The notes: generated from the sequence alone by a model not told the origin. DNA of 64,000 nt from Siphonodentalium dalli (GCA_032622095.1 CP136062.1:143238351-143302350); one strand, 5' to 3'; counted from the first letter of the stretch, positions 41,701-50,500 are shown. Program-made: numbers and translations.

Positions 41701-42648
41701 CATTCGCCAAGGGCATATTCTTTTGTCAACACCGCCCTGATTGTACTACTTAGATTGTCTTCTCCGTTGAAGTTTAGTCCAACACTTCGAGTTTCAAACT
41801 TGTTAATGGTGTTATTAAAGGTACGGTTGGCCTTGGCGGTGGGTATCCTGTGAAAATATTTCCACCCGTCAAAAACCGCCACAAACAGAATGAACATCAA
41901 AATGTAGACAGACTTTGTCCGTATATAAATAAGAAATATCGCATAAACAGTATGTTATTCTCATATGTTTAACCATTGTTATGTAAACAAAAGCATAAAA
42001 AGTTACTTTTCTGGTGTTTGTTTATATTATGATGGTAAACATAAAGAGCGTTCTTTGTTGGTGGATTCCTGATATGGAACTAATAAAGAGCGTTTATGCC
42101 ATTTGTGTGTGATTAGCCAGTAGCATTGTGCTGTCCTCTGTAACCCAATCAGGCTCTTGCTTAGGTAAAATATAGTAGGTATTTATGATAACATGCGTTT
42201 ACGCGATGGTCATGGTATATATGAACGAAACTGTATGCGTTTTAATGTTTTTCTGTCTACGGTGTTTGGAACAAATATGAATATTTTCGACAATTAAGGC
42301 CTCACGTGCCTTTAAATTGAAGTCGCATGCAGGCTTCTAAATACATTATTCAAAATTTAATAAAAATTAATTACATATTCAAAATTATTGCCAAGCAGAC
42401 ATCAGATGGGCGACAACTCTATCGGATAATATTATCTAACACACCGATATCGCAGATCAGCATTGCGTATATTTAGATATGTCAGATGTGATAACGAGAC
42501 GTATAATTAGCTAAATTGTGGAAAATAGAGTGTCCGAGCAAAGAAATATAAATTAGCGGACGTAATTTCGTTGCGTTTTTGCTGTTTAACGTCAAGAAAA
42601 TTATCAATGGAAGCATCCGGCATCCGATATATGTGCCCGACGTCATCC

Positions 42649-42654
42649 GGCGTA
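42649..42654. other. Target site duplication, left (GGCGTA)
   Basis: GGCGTA immediately before the AG terminus, identical to 60149-60154. Six bases is the Polinton-specific length. Confidence 0.92.
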
Positions 42655-43040
42655 AGTAGTAATGGGGGGCACTATGGCCCAGTACCCCCCAGTGGGGGGC
42701 ACTATGGCCCAGTACCCCCCAGTGGGGGGCACTATGGCCCAGTACCCCCCAGTGGGGGGCACTATGGCCCAGTACCCCCCAGTGGGGGGCACTATGGCCC
42801 AGTATCGAATACTGGACGATCTATGGTCCAGTATTCGATACTGGGCCATAGTGCCCCCCACTGGGGGGTACTGGGCCATAGTGCCCCCCCACTGGGGGGT
42901 ACTGGGCCATAGTGCCCCCACTGGGGGGTACTGGGCCATAGTGCCCCCCACTGATGGGTACTGGGCCATAGTTCCCCCCCTGAGGATAGATATTCCTGTC
43001 ATTGATGTGATATTTCTGATCGGAAAAAATGAAAATGGTC
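42655..43040. repeat. Left terminal repeat, outer unit (palindromic)
   Basis: Five direct 30 bp repeats (each GGGGGGCACTATGGCCCAGT then ACCCCCCAGT) lead into a central hairpin at about 42802-42842, then five repeats in reverse, then a unique 60 bp segment ending GAAAATGG. The central loop reads GACGATCTATGGTC from the terminus inward. Long overlapping open frames here come from the repeats and are not genes. Confidence 0.9.
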
Positions 43041-43425
43041 GTAATGGGGGGCACTATGGCCCAGTACCCCCCAGTGGGGGGCACTATGGCCCAGTACCCC
43101 CCAGTGGGGGGCACTATGGCCCAGTACCCCCCAGTGGGGGGCACTATGGCCCAGTACCCCCCAGTGGGGGGCACTATGGCCCAGTATCGAATACTGGACC
43201 ATAGATCGTCCAGTATTCGATACTGGGCCATAGTGCCCCCCACTGGGGAGTACTGGGCCATAGTGCCCCCCACTGGGGGGTACTGGGCCATAGTGCCCCC
43301 ACTGGGGGGTACTGGGCCATAGTGCCCCCAACTGATGGGTACTGGGCCATAGTTCCCCCCTGAGGATAGATATTCCTGTCATTGATGTGATATTTCTGAT
43401 CGGAAAAAATGAAAATGGACTTAGA
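43041..43425. repeat. Left terminal repeat, inner unit (loop inverted)
   Basis: Tandem second copy of the unit (GTAATGGGGGG... to GGACTTAGA). Same five-plus-five palindrome, but the central loop reads GACCATAGATCGTC, the exact reverse complement of the loop in the outer unit. The extra 10 bases at its inner end (...ACTTAGA) match the right terminal repeat. Confidence 0.88.
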
Positions 43426-43482
43426 ATTATTTTTTTTCAAAAGGAAAATCTCACTTTGGAAAATATCAATTAGCAATCAAGA

Positions 43483-43494
43483 GTTTTTCTTTTC
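43483..43494 (-). promoter_or_regulatory. Histone-downstream-element-like purine tract
   Basis: On the - strand GAAAAGAAAAAC, 11 nt after the stem-loop at 43506-43521. The same tract at nearly the same spacing follows the paired stem-loops at 45370-45413. In animal histone genes a purine-rich element at this place pairs with U7 snRNA; the role here is inferred. Confidence 0.5.
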
Positions 43495-43505
43495 GAATAT
43501 TTGGT

Positions 43506-43521
43506 GGCCCTGAAAAGGGCC
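43506..43521 (-). terminator. Histone-type 3' stem-loop
   Basis: On the - strand GGCCCTTTTCAGGGCC followed by ACCAA: six-base-pair stem, UUUC loop, ACCA after the stem, 19 nt beyond the stop at 43541. This matches the replication-dependent histone mRNA 3' end. Confidence 0.85.
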
Positions 43522-43540
43522 GTTTTATTTTTGTTATAGT

Positions 43541-44008
43541 TTAGAATCCGCCACATTGAACTTCTTTGTTCGCCAAAACTTCAATTGATTTGTCTCCTCG
43601 CCTCATCCATATTTCGCATTCACAATAATGCTCGTGGCAAACGTGTGGGATCCACACTAGAGTTATTGATGACTTGAATCTTGGTGTTGATTTGTAGCCG
43701 CCTTTGGTAGCATCAAACATGACGATAGGTCGCTGTATAACAGTCGCCGCTAATTCAACCATCAATCTTGATTCAGCCAAAAGTGGTGTGCGCCGTAAAT
43801 CTTGTGCCGACGCACCAAGTTCGTCACTCTCTGCGTAGTACAGGTCAACTGCCGCATCTCTCAGAACCATCCATCCATCGGTCGTCCCGTAAACCGCAAC
43901 GCTGAGTGCCCTCCAAAACAGAGATATTTCTTCGCCGCCGCACACTGCTTTACAGTATACCCCCTGTACCATTATCTCGTCAAGATCTGTTATGTTTACA
44001 GCAGTCAT
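43541..44008 (-). CDS. OTU-fold-like protein, probable inactive catalytic site
   Basis: 155 residues from ATG 44008. An in-frame upstream codon at 44083 lies in the duplicated promoter segment, and the paralogous copy has its ATG at the equivalent place (45615), so 44008 is preferred. Residues 22-60 (CGGEEISLFWRALSVAVYG and LRDAAVDLYY), 83-99 (ELAATVIQRPIVMFDA) and 115-134 (ITLVWIP...HEHYCECEIW) follow the order of an OTU deubiquitinase-like domain. Where OTU proteases have the nucleophile Cys there is Ser29; His127 sits at the catalytic His position. OTU proteins remove ubiquitin; a non-catalytic version might only bind it. The family call is from pattern only. It ends 19 nt before a histone-type stem-loop and is divergent from the gene at 44632. 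Confidence 0.5.
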   Translation of the reverse strand: MTAVNITDLDEIMVQGVYCKAVCGGEEISLFWRALSVAVYGTTDGWMVLRDAAVDLYYAESDELGASAQDLRRTPLLAESRLMVELAATVIQRPIVMFDATKGGYKSTPRFKSSITLVWIPHVCHEHYCECEIWMRRGDKSIEVLANKEVQCGGF

Positions 44009-44040
44009 CTTTGAATGTAGAATAAGTCTGAAGATCCGTC

Positions 44041-44597
44041 TTGAACATATATTACGATTGTGCGGGCGGTAGAGAAAGCACATAATACTTTGACGTTAAA
44101 AATGACAAATGCTTCCTGACGTTGTGTTTCTTTACAGTGCATTATCTGTAGTTTTCACTATTTCGATATGTTATAGATTAAATTCATGATAGTATATGCA
44201 ATTAATTAAGATGTTTTAACATATGAATTCATCTTCGTTCATAAACGATGACCAAGTAAAGTTATCGATTGTAATGATGAAGAAAAATGTTCAGTATGTT
44301 TTCTTGTGTTCAGTTTTATGTATAAAATATGTACATCTCCAAAAACAAAACTAGAAAAACATTCCATATTTTCCTAACGAGGTAACAAATATATCAATCA
44401 TGTGTACCAAATAATAGATAATGATCTAACGAAATAAAAAACATTTGTTTGATCGCTATGCAATAATGATCAAGAAAAATATGAATGCTGATCCGTCTCT
44501 GAAAAAACACAATGCCAGGAAACATTTGTCAATTTTAACGTCAATGCGACATGTGATTTCATTGACGCCCGTGTCAAATGTATAAAAATATTTTCGA
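44041..44597. promoter_or_regulatory. Divergent promoter region, copy 1
   Basis: Lies between the - strand gene (start 44008) and the + strand gene (start 44632). It is nearly identical to 45652-46205. Its two edges mirror each other (CATTTGTCA...TTTTAACGTCAA and TCTACCGCCCG near both ends), so each direction has similar elements. The + direction TATA box is at 44581-44587. Confidence 0.75.
44581..44587 (+). promoter_or_regulatory. TATA box
   Basis: TATAAAA, 45 bases before ATG 44632, conserved at 46192-46198 in the duplicate. It rules out the upstream frame start at 44578 as a real initiator. Confidence 0.75.
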
Positions 44598-44631
44598 ATT
44601 TGATCAACGTTACATTGCATTGCTATCAAAG

Positions 44632-45120
44632 ATGGATCCGTTAACAGAATTTCTTCAGAGTGAGATATACAGTAATCCTGTTGTACAGAATACATATGCG
44701 GCACCACAGTCAACAGGCCAAGCTAATACGACAATGACTATAGGTGGAGATACACTCATTTTAAAAGCGATTTTAGATGAACTGAGATGTCTTCGCAGGG
44801 ATATTGACGTGAAAACACAAGTAACGCATCAAGAAGTAAAAGTGAATCTTCGTTTCGTTGCAGAAGAGATAGATATACCAATCAGGGTTCATGATGTTCA
44901 GAGATCGAAAGAACAGAAACAGATCAAAAAAGAAAAAATATTATCGGCGAAAGAAAAAGAACCTAAAAGTATCATGAAGCCTTCTACTGAGACAAAAGTC
45001 AGATTTCGTCTTCCTTGTAAAGAATCTAAAGATACAGAGAAAAGTGATGAATTCGCAAAAGCTATTGGTTCTCATGGGAAAGATATGTCAAGATATAAGA
45101 AAAACACAAAACGATGTTAA
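44632..45120 (+). CDS. Unknown Polinton protein, basic C-terminal half
   Basis: 162 residues starting MDPLTEFLQSEIY. The start is chosen because the TATA box at 44581 puts transcription initiation downstream of the longer frame's first codon. The N-terminal half has a likely helical segment (LILKAILDELRCLRRDID). The C-terminal half is lysine-rich (KEQKQIKKEKILSAKEKE), suggesting nuclear location or nucleic acid binding. No family recognised. It is divergently paired with the OTU-like gene and ends 22 nt before a histone-type stem-loop. A different protein occupies the same place in the duplicated cassette (46232). Confidence 0.7.
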   Translation: MDPLTEFLQSEIYSNPVVQNTYAAPQSTGQANTTMTIGGDTLILKAILDELRCLRRDIDVKTQVTHQEVKVNLRFVAEEIDIPIRVHDVQRSKEQKQIKKEKILSAKEKEPKSIMKPSTETKVRFRLPCKESKDTEKSDEFAKAIGSHGKDMSRYKKNTKRC

Positions 45121-45142
45121 AGTCAGATGATAATTTTAAAAC

Positions 45143-45158
45143 GGCCCTTTTCAGGGCC
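45143..45158 (+). terminator. Histone-type 3' stem-loop
   Basis: GGCCCTTTTCAGGGCC followed by ACACA, 22 nt after the stop at 45120. CCAAAAGG lies about 11 nt beyond. There is no AATAAA on the + strand before the next gene. Confidence 0.82.
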
Positions 45159-45227
45159 ACACACATTTCCCAAAAGGTTACTCTTTCATTGCTGAAAAAA
45201 TCAAAAACACGATTGTTCAATTTATAT

Positions 45228-45233
45228 TTTATT
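45228..45233 (-). terminator. Possible poly(A) signal, - strand
   Basis: AATAAA on the - strand, well downstream of the two stem-loops that follow the gene at 45427-45615. It may be a back-up polyadenylation site of the kind histone genes also have. Confidence 0.45.
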
Positions 45234-45344
45234 CAACAACAAATATTTGCAAGTATATTTTGTTTTAAATTATTCGTGGCGTGATTTTTTCAAAACAAAA
45301 CATAGGGTACAAAGAACATTATTAGTTATTAAGCAATGCTAAAA

Positions 45345-45357
45345 GTTTTTCTTTTTG
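45345..45357 (-). promoter_or_regulatory. Histone-downstream-element-like purine tract
   Basis: On the - strand CAAAAAGAAAAAC, 12 nt after the second stem-loop (45370-45385). Spacing and sequence match 43483-43494. Confidence 0.5.
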
Positions 45358-45369
45358 AAAAAATTGGTT

Positions 45370-45385
45370 GGTCCTGAAAAGGACC
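45370..45385 (-). terminator. Histone-type 3' stem-loop, compensated variant
   Basis: On the - strand GGTCCTTTTCAGGACC followed by ACCAACCA. Compared with the other copies one base pair is changed on both sides (C-G to T-A), keeping the stem. This is direct evidence of selection on the hairpin. Confidence 0.85.
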
Positions 45386-45397
45386 GTTTTTGTTTTT

Positions 45398-45413
45398 GGC
45401 CCTGAAAAGGGCC
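45398..45413 (-). terminator. Histone-type 3' stem-loop, first of a tandem pair
   Basis: On the - strand GGCCCTTTTCAGGGCC, 13 nt after the stop at 45427, followed by AAAAACAAAAAC and then the variant hairpin. The tail lacks ACCA, so the second hairpin is probably the used one. Confidence 0.8.
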
Positions 45414-45426
45414 GTTTTGTATGGCA

Positions 45427-45615
45427 TCAAAGTTCACGCCACGATTTTCTTTTGAGACTTTTGCTTTTGTTCCAACGCTGTTGTTTTTTGCATATTTGCA
45501 TAACCAGTTTTGCACTGGCGGTTACTTCTTTTGCGTGTTCGCCCCGCATTATCTGGGGTGTTAGCCCTATCGTTCCTCTTAGTATAGACATCAACGGTTC
45601 GGGGGTTTCGGACAT
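45427..45615 (-). CDS. Small basic protein, unrecognised
   Basis: 62 residues starting MSETPEPLMSIL and ending in a Lys/Arg/Gln-rich tail (KKQQRWNKSKSLKRKSWREL). The start lines up with ATG 44008 of the first cassette in a shared AAAGATG context, which is why this frame is preferred over the overlapping 86-codon frame that begins inside the duplicated promoter. It is divergent from the gene at 46232. It has no family resemblance, and it does not resemble the OTU-like protein whose place it holds. Confidence 0.55.
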   Translation of the reverse strand: MSETPEPLMSILRGTIGLTPQIMRGEHAKEVTASAKLVMQICKKQQRWNKSKSLKRKSWREL

Positions 45616-45651
45616 CTTTGAATGCAGAATAAAAATTGTTCACGGCCGTGT

Positions 45652-46205
45652 TTGAACATATATTACGATTGCGCGGGCGGTAGAGAAAGCACATGTCGCA
45701 TTGACTTTAAAAATGACAAATGCTTCCTGACGTTGTGTTTCTTTACAGTGCATTATCTGTAGTTTTCACTATTTCGATATGTTATAGATTAAATTCATGA
45801 TAGTATATGCAATTAATTAAGATGTTTTAACATATGAATTCATCTTCGTTCATAAACGATGACCAAGTAAAGTTATCGATTGTAATGATGAAGAAAAATG
45901 TTCAGTATGTTTTCTTGTGTTCAGTTTTATGTATAAAATATGTACATCTCCAAAAACAAAACTAGAAAAACATTCCATATTTTCCTAACGAGGTAACAAA
46001 TATATCAATCATGTGTACCAAATAATAGATAATGATCTAACGAAATAAAAAACATTTGTTTGATCGCTATGCAATAATGATCAAGAAAAATATGAATGCT
46101 GATCCGTCTCTGAAAAAACACAACGCCAGGAAACATTTGTCAATTTTAACGTCAATGCGACATGTGATTTCTCTACCGCCCGTGTCAAATGTATAAAAAT
46201 ATTTT
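45652..46205. promoter_or_regulatory. Divergent promoter region, copy 2
   Basis: Direct repeat of 44041-44597 with only scattered differences. The flanking coding sequences differ, so the regulatory core was copied or kept while the genes were not. Confidence 0.8.
46192..46198 (+). promoter_or_regulatory. TATA box
   Basis: TATAAAA, 34 bases before ATG 46232, equivalent to 44581-44587. Confidence 0.75.
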
Positions 46206-46231
46206 CACTTTTTCAGTGAACTTCATTCATT

Positions 46232-46582
46232 ATGCCGTCTCTAAAGAAATTTTTCAAGAAGCTATGGAGGAAGAGAGATTCGTCAGAGGAGACGAAAATC
46301 AGAACCTATAGGAAATGGCAGGATTCTCCTAAACAAAAGGTGGTGCAGAAACAGATGTTAACAGATTTTCTGGCTCGGCGACGACCATCGGCTGAAGTAT
46401 GTGATCAAGAACCAAGCAATCTTGATCTCGTGGAGATCTTGTCACAGATCTCGAAGAAAGATCTGTGCAATGCAGCAATTGACAGCTTCGCTCAGGCTGC
46501 TGCGGCGCACAGATCAAACCCTACTTGGTCTGTGACAATTAATCCCAACGGGATATATCCTGATTTGGCAGAATTTTTATGA
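46232..46582 (+). CDS. Unknown small Polinton protein with amphipathic basic N-terminus
   Basis: 116 residues. The start MPSLKKFFKKLWRKRD would form a strongly basic amphipathic helix, able to bind membrane or nucleic acid. The middle is charged (TYRKWQDSPKQKVVQKQM) and the C-terminal part is mixed and possibly folded (LVEILSQISKKDLCNAAIDS). No known family. It is divergently paired with 45427-45615 and followed 18 nt later by a histone-type stem-loop. Confidence 0.7.
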   Translation: MPSLKKFFKKLWRKRDSSEETKIRTYRKWQDSPKQKVVQKQMLTDFLARRRPSAEVCDQEPSNLDLVEILSQISKKDLCNAAIDSFAQAAAAHRSNPTWSVTINPNGIYPDLAEFL

Positions 46583-46600
46583 ATTCTGGAAAAGAAAAAC

Positions 46601-46616
46601 GGCCCTTTTCAGGGCC
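46601..46616 (+). terminator. Histone-type 3' stem-loop
   Basis: AAAAAC then GGCCCTTTTCAGGGCC then ACCCACA, 18 nt after the stop at 46582. This includes the A-rich 5' flank and ACC 3' flank that the stem-loop binding protein contacts in histone mRNA. An AAAAAGG tract lies 13 nt downstream. Confidence 0.88.
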
Positions 46617-46690
46617 ACCCACATTCCCCAAAAAGGTTACTCTTTCATAGCTGAAAAAAACAAAACAAAACACGATTGTTCAATTCATAA

Positions 46691-46696
46691 TTTATT
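46691..46696 (-). terminator. Poly(A) signal of the zinc-knuckle gene
   Basis: AATAAA on the - strand, 31 bases past the stop at 46728. No histone-type stem-loop follows this gene. Confidence 0.7.
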
Positions 46697-46727
46697 CACA
46701 ATATAATTTTCAAATGTTTGTATCGAT

Positions 46728-47312
46728 TCATTTATCTGTTTTTGGAATGTAGAATTGTCTCAGCTTCTTTTTCTTGGAAGTTTTCTTGGAATTTTCAAAA
46801 TCTGGATGCTTATCTTCAGATTTGTTCTGTGAATCATTCGTAGGATCAACAGGTCGGGGTTGTTTGAAAACATCTGATGTTGTAGACATCTCTTCAGTTT
46901 TGATAACTGCATTTTGTTCTTGTATTGTTACTGCTTGTAGACTTTTTTGTATAGTTTTCACATTTTTTTTGTCGTCGAAATCTGTTTTACATTGGAAGGA
47001 CCAATGGGAGTCTTGTCCGCATTTGTAACAGTAACCATATGGTGGTTTCCAATTTTTATCAGCTTTGTTTTTCTCTTTTTTCTCTTGCCATTGCATTTTG
47101 TTACAAAATTTAAACAAATCAGTAGAGATCTGTCTCAATTCGACAAGATTATCTTGAATTTTTCTAGTCTGTAGTAGTGTAGATTTTTTTGATTCTTCTT
47201 TATGCAGCTCAATATAGCTCTCTTCAATAACTGCAGGCCTTGGTCTTTTTCTAACAATATCTTCTTCGCTGGCGGAGTCGTCTGAAACAGGTCTTTTGAT
47301 TCTCTTAAACAT
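46728..47312 (-). CDS. CCHC zinc-knuckle protein sharing the polymerase N-terminus
   Basis: 194 residues. The first 32 are identical to those of the DNA polymerase on the other strand because the promoter palindrome extends into both genes. They include a nuclear-signal-like RKRPRP. A zinc knuckle of the C-x2-C-x4-H-x4-C type spans residues 95-108 (CYKCGQDSHWSFQC). The remainder is hydrophilic with a basic C-terminal tail (SKKKKLRQF). A role in binding single-stranded nucleic acid during replication is inferred from the knuckle and the co-regulated position. It ends with its own AATAAA. Confidence 0.8.
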   Translation of the reverse strand: MFKRIKRPVSDDSASEEDIVRKRPRPAVIEESYIELHKEESKKSTLLQTRKIQDNLVELRQISTDLFKFCNKMQWQEKKEKNKADKNWKPPYGYCYKCGQDSHWSFQCKTDFDDKKNVKTIQKSLQAVTIQEQNAVIKTEEMSTTSDVFKQPRPVDPTNDSQNKSEDKHPDFENSKKTSKKKKLRQFYIPKTDK

Positions 47313-47405
47313 TTTTGTCTTGAGTTTTTGTCAGCAAAAAATATTGCGACTGGCTTCTTCGGAGTTGAAGTGTAAAGTGTATAATTACACAATTTTAACA
47401 CCTGC

Positions 47406-47412
47406 TTTTATA
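47406..47412 (-). promoter_or_regulatory. TATA box, leftward
   Basis: TATAAAA on the - strand, 93 bases from ATG 47312, the mirror of 47433-47439. Confidence 0.75.
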
Positions 47413-47432
47413 GCAGTCACGATGAAAAATGC

Positions 47433-47439
47433 TATAAAA
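47433..47439 (+). promoter_or_regulatory. TATA box, rightward
   Basis: TATAAAA in GCTATAAAAGC, 92 bases before the polymerase ATG at 47532. Confidence 0.75.
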
Positions 47440-47531
47440 GCAAGTGTAAAATTGTGTAATTATACACTTTACACTTCAACTCCGAAGAAGCCAGTCGCAA
47501 TATTTTTTGCTGACAAAAACTCAAGACAAAA

Positions 47532-50500
47532 ATGTTTAAGAGAATCAAAAGACCTGTTTCAGACGACTCCGCCAGCGAAGAAGATATTGTTAGAAAAAGA
47601 CCAAGGCCTGCAGTTATTGAAGAGAGCGATATGGAAACTAATGAGGCAGAAAGTGAAGAGAGCGATATGGAAACTGATGAGGCAGAAAGGGAAGAGAGCG
47701 ATATGGAAACTGATGGGGGAGAAAGTGAAGAGAGCGATATGGAAACTGATGGAGGCGAAAGTGAAGAAAGTTCTAGTGATGGTCAGATTGGACGCGGTCG
47801 AAGACAGAATAGAGAAATTGGTGGGAAGAGAAAGAGAAGTCTGGCTAGAGAGCGTGTTGTGTTCAATCCAACAAAATATTTCAAATTGGAGCTGAACTCG
47901 GAGAAATTTTCCAGAAAATTTAAATCAGCATCACGACAATTTGGTGTGAAATTCGAGAAATTTACAGATCCAATCGAAAACATTCCAGAGATATTTGAGA
48001 AGTTGACAGAAGAATTGAAACAGAAATGTTCAGCAAATGAGAAGACAAGAATCAGAGTTACGATAAATCATCCAGGACTTGATATGAACATTTTCATTCC
48101 ATTCACAAAAGCCAGTGAATTGAATGGTGAGACACTCATGGATAATATTCAAAATGTGGTTCAATCAAATGCAGACTTTACAATTCATGACGGTGCACTC
48201 AATTTCGAAATCTTCGTTACAGATATTCCGGAAGGTGGTACACGACACTCACTACATTATGGACCATTTGCAGACAAGAACAAGCTTACAAAAGTGAAAA
48301 GAAGTATTGTCCGGATTGAAAATGCTGATGATGTTATGTGTATGGCAAGATCTATTGTCGTCGGAATGTGTAAGGCAGATAGTGATGGATCTGCGTGCTG
48401 GTCAAAGAAATGGAAAAGAATAAGACAATCAATATACACAGCACAAACAGATGCAGCAAAAAATCTACTCAACCGTGCTGGTATTCCACACGATACAGTT
48501 TGCAGTATCAATGAGTTCCACAAGATTCAAGAAATATTGTATCCAGAATATGTTGTGAAAATTCACAATGAATTTGCTGGCGCTGGATTTCTATTTGAAC
48601 CTGCAGAAATGTGTTCGGAGAGCAAATGTGTACACATCTACTACAACAACAATCACTTCGACACCATAACATCAATCAAAGGATTTCTAGGCACCAGCTA
48701 CTACTGCGAATTCTGTGACATTGGATTCAAAAGTCGTGGCGATCATCGATGCAGATTTGTTTGTGCATGCTGGTCATTGACACAGTGTAATTTCACAAAT
48801 TTGGTGAAGTGTAGAACGTGTCGACGATCATTCAGAAGTAAATCTTGTTTCGACAACCATTTGAAGACGGAAGGAAAACAGAAAAGAAAAATATGTGATT
48901 TGGTTCAACTATGCAACAATTGTGATGAAGAATTTCTCATCAATAAATCAAACAGACATATATGTGCGGGGTTGAAGAAATGCAAACATTGCAAAGAAAT
49001 CGTTGAAGCAGATCACAGGTGCTACATTCCAAAATATGAATCACCGGAAAAGAAACCTGCAAAGATTCCATATGTATTCTTTGACTTTGAATGCAGACAA
49101 GACACAGGTGTTCATATTCCAAACTTCTGTGTTGCACATACCGCTTGTGGAGATTGCATGTGCAAACCAATCGAAGAAAAATGTGAAACATGCGGACCGG
49201 ATTCCAGAGAATTTGTATTCAAGGGTGACAACGTTTTAACAGACTTCACAAACTGGTTATTCCATCAAGATCACAAAGGATGTGTTGCAATAGCACATAA
49301 TGCTCAGGGATACGATGCACAGTTTCTACTTCAAGCACTCATACAAAGTGGAATTCATAAACCAGAACTGATCATGAATGGAAACAAAATTCTCAGTTTA
49401 AAATGCAACAGCGTGAAAGTTATTGATTCTCTGAGTTTTCTGATGATGCCGCTTTCAAAATTTCCACAAACTTTTCAGCTGAATGAGATGGCAAAAGGAC
49501 ACTTTCCACATTGGGCGAATTCACCAAAGTTTCAAAATTACATTGGACCTTACTTGGCTTGTGATTACTACAAACCAGATATGATGAGCGTGGAAAATCG
49601 AGAGAAATTCTTTGAATGGTACAATGAGAAAATAGAAAATTATGCGATATTCAACTTCCAAGAAGAGATAGAGAAGTACTGCAAATCAGACGTGGATATT
49701 CTTCGCCGTGGATGTGGAAAATTCAGGAAATACATATTGGAAACAGAACAGATTGACCCGTTCATTGAGTCAATAACATTGGCACAAGTTTGCAATTTGG
49801 CATGGAGGAAGAATTCAATGCCAGAGAAAACAATTGGAATCATTCCAGATGGTGGATACCCATGTGCTAAAAACTATTCCATGAAAGCGATACGTTGGCT
49901 TCAACATATATCATTGTCACGTATGATAACAATCAAGCATGCTTTGAATGGAGGAGAAATCAAGATTGGTGGACACTACGTCGATGGATATGAGGAAGCC
50001 ACAAGAACAGTTTTTGAGATGAATGGATGTCTGTTTCATGGATGTCCAAAATGTTACAACAACAGACAATACAAGAATCCCTATACGATGCTCACCATGG
50101 AAGAATTATATACAAGAACCCAACAGAAGAAAGATGAACTGGAAAGTCTTGGTTACAGAGTTGAATCAATTTGGGAGCATCAGATCGACGAAAGAATGAA
50201 ATCGGATGTGAAATTCAAACAACAAATGGAATCTTTCTACAAACATCGAGACCCCATTTTGCCAAGAGAAGCATTGTTTGGTGGACGTACAAATGCCATC
50301 AAATTGTACGAGGAAATTGATCAAGATTCCACAAAAGAAATCAAGTTCATCGATGTGTGTTCGTTGTATCCATTTTGCAACAAATATAAATTCTACCCTG
50401 TTGGACATCCAGAAATTTTGAGCCAAGAGCAGATCGATCAAGAACACATTAGAGACTATGCGGGGCTTGTTAAATGTACAATTTTACCACCATCGAAATT

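Larger units (their letters stand above)
47216..47628. repeat. Palindromic divergent promoter with copied coding starts
   Basis: Two arms of about 206 bases, symmetrical around 47422. Each arm contains a TATA box, a leader of about 90 bases and the first 32 codons of the gene it drives. The arms are nearly identical, which implies a recent inverted duplication or ongoing gene conversion. Confidence 0.88.

Noticed and set aside
42664-43340. Regularly spaced 30 bp repeats resembling a CRISPR array
   Set aside because: There are no unique spacers between repeats, the arrays are palindromic, and the genome is animal.
42571-43382. Several long overlapping open frames rich in YGPVPPSGGH or WAIVPPTGG repeats, also at 59561-60274
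   Set aside because: They appear on both strands and in several frames because the 30 bp terminal repeat has a length divisible by three and no stops. They are terminal repeat DNA, not genes.
45434-45694. 86-codon leftward frame starting inside the duplicated promoter
   Set aside because: It begins upstream of the conserved start position, and the frame beginning at 45615 lines up with the start of the first cassette.
47296-47895. 199-codon frame overlapping the polymerase start (and its mirror at 47135-47401)
   Set aside because: The frame lies in the promoter palindrome and the acidic repeats in another frame. The polymerase frame has all family motifs and follows the TATA box.
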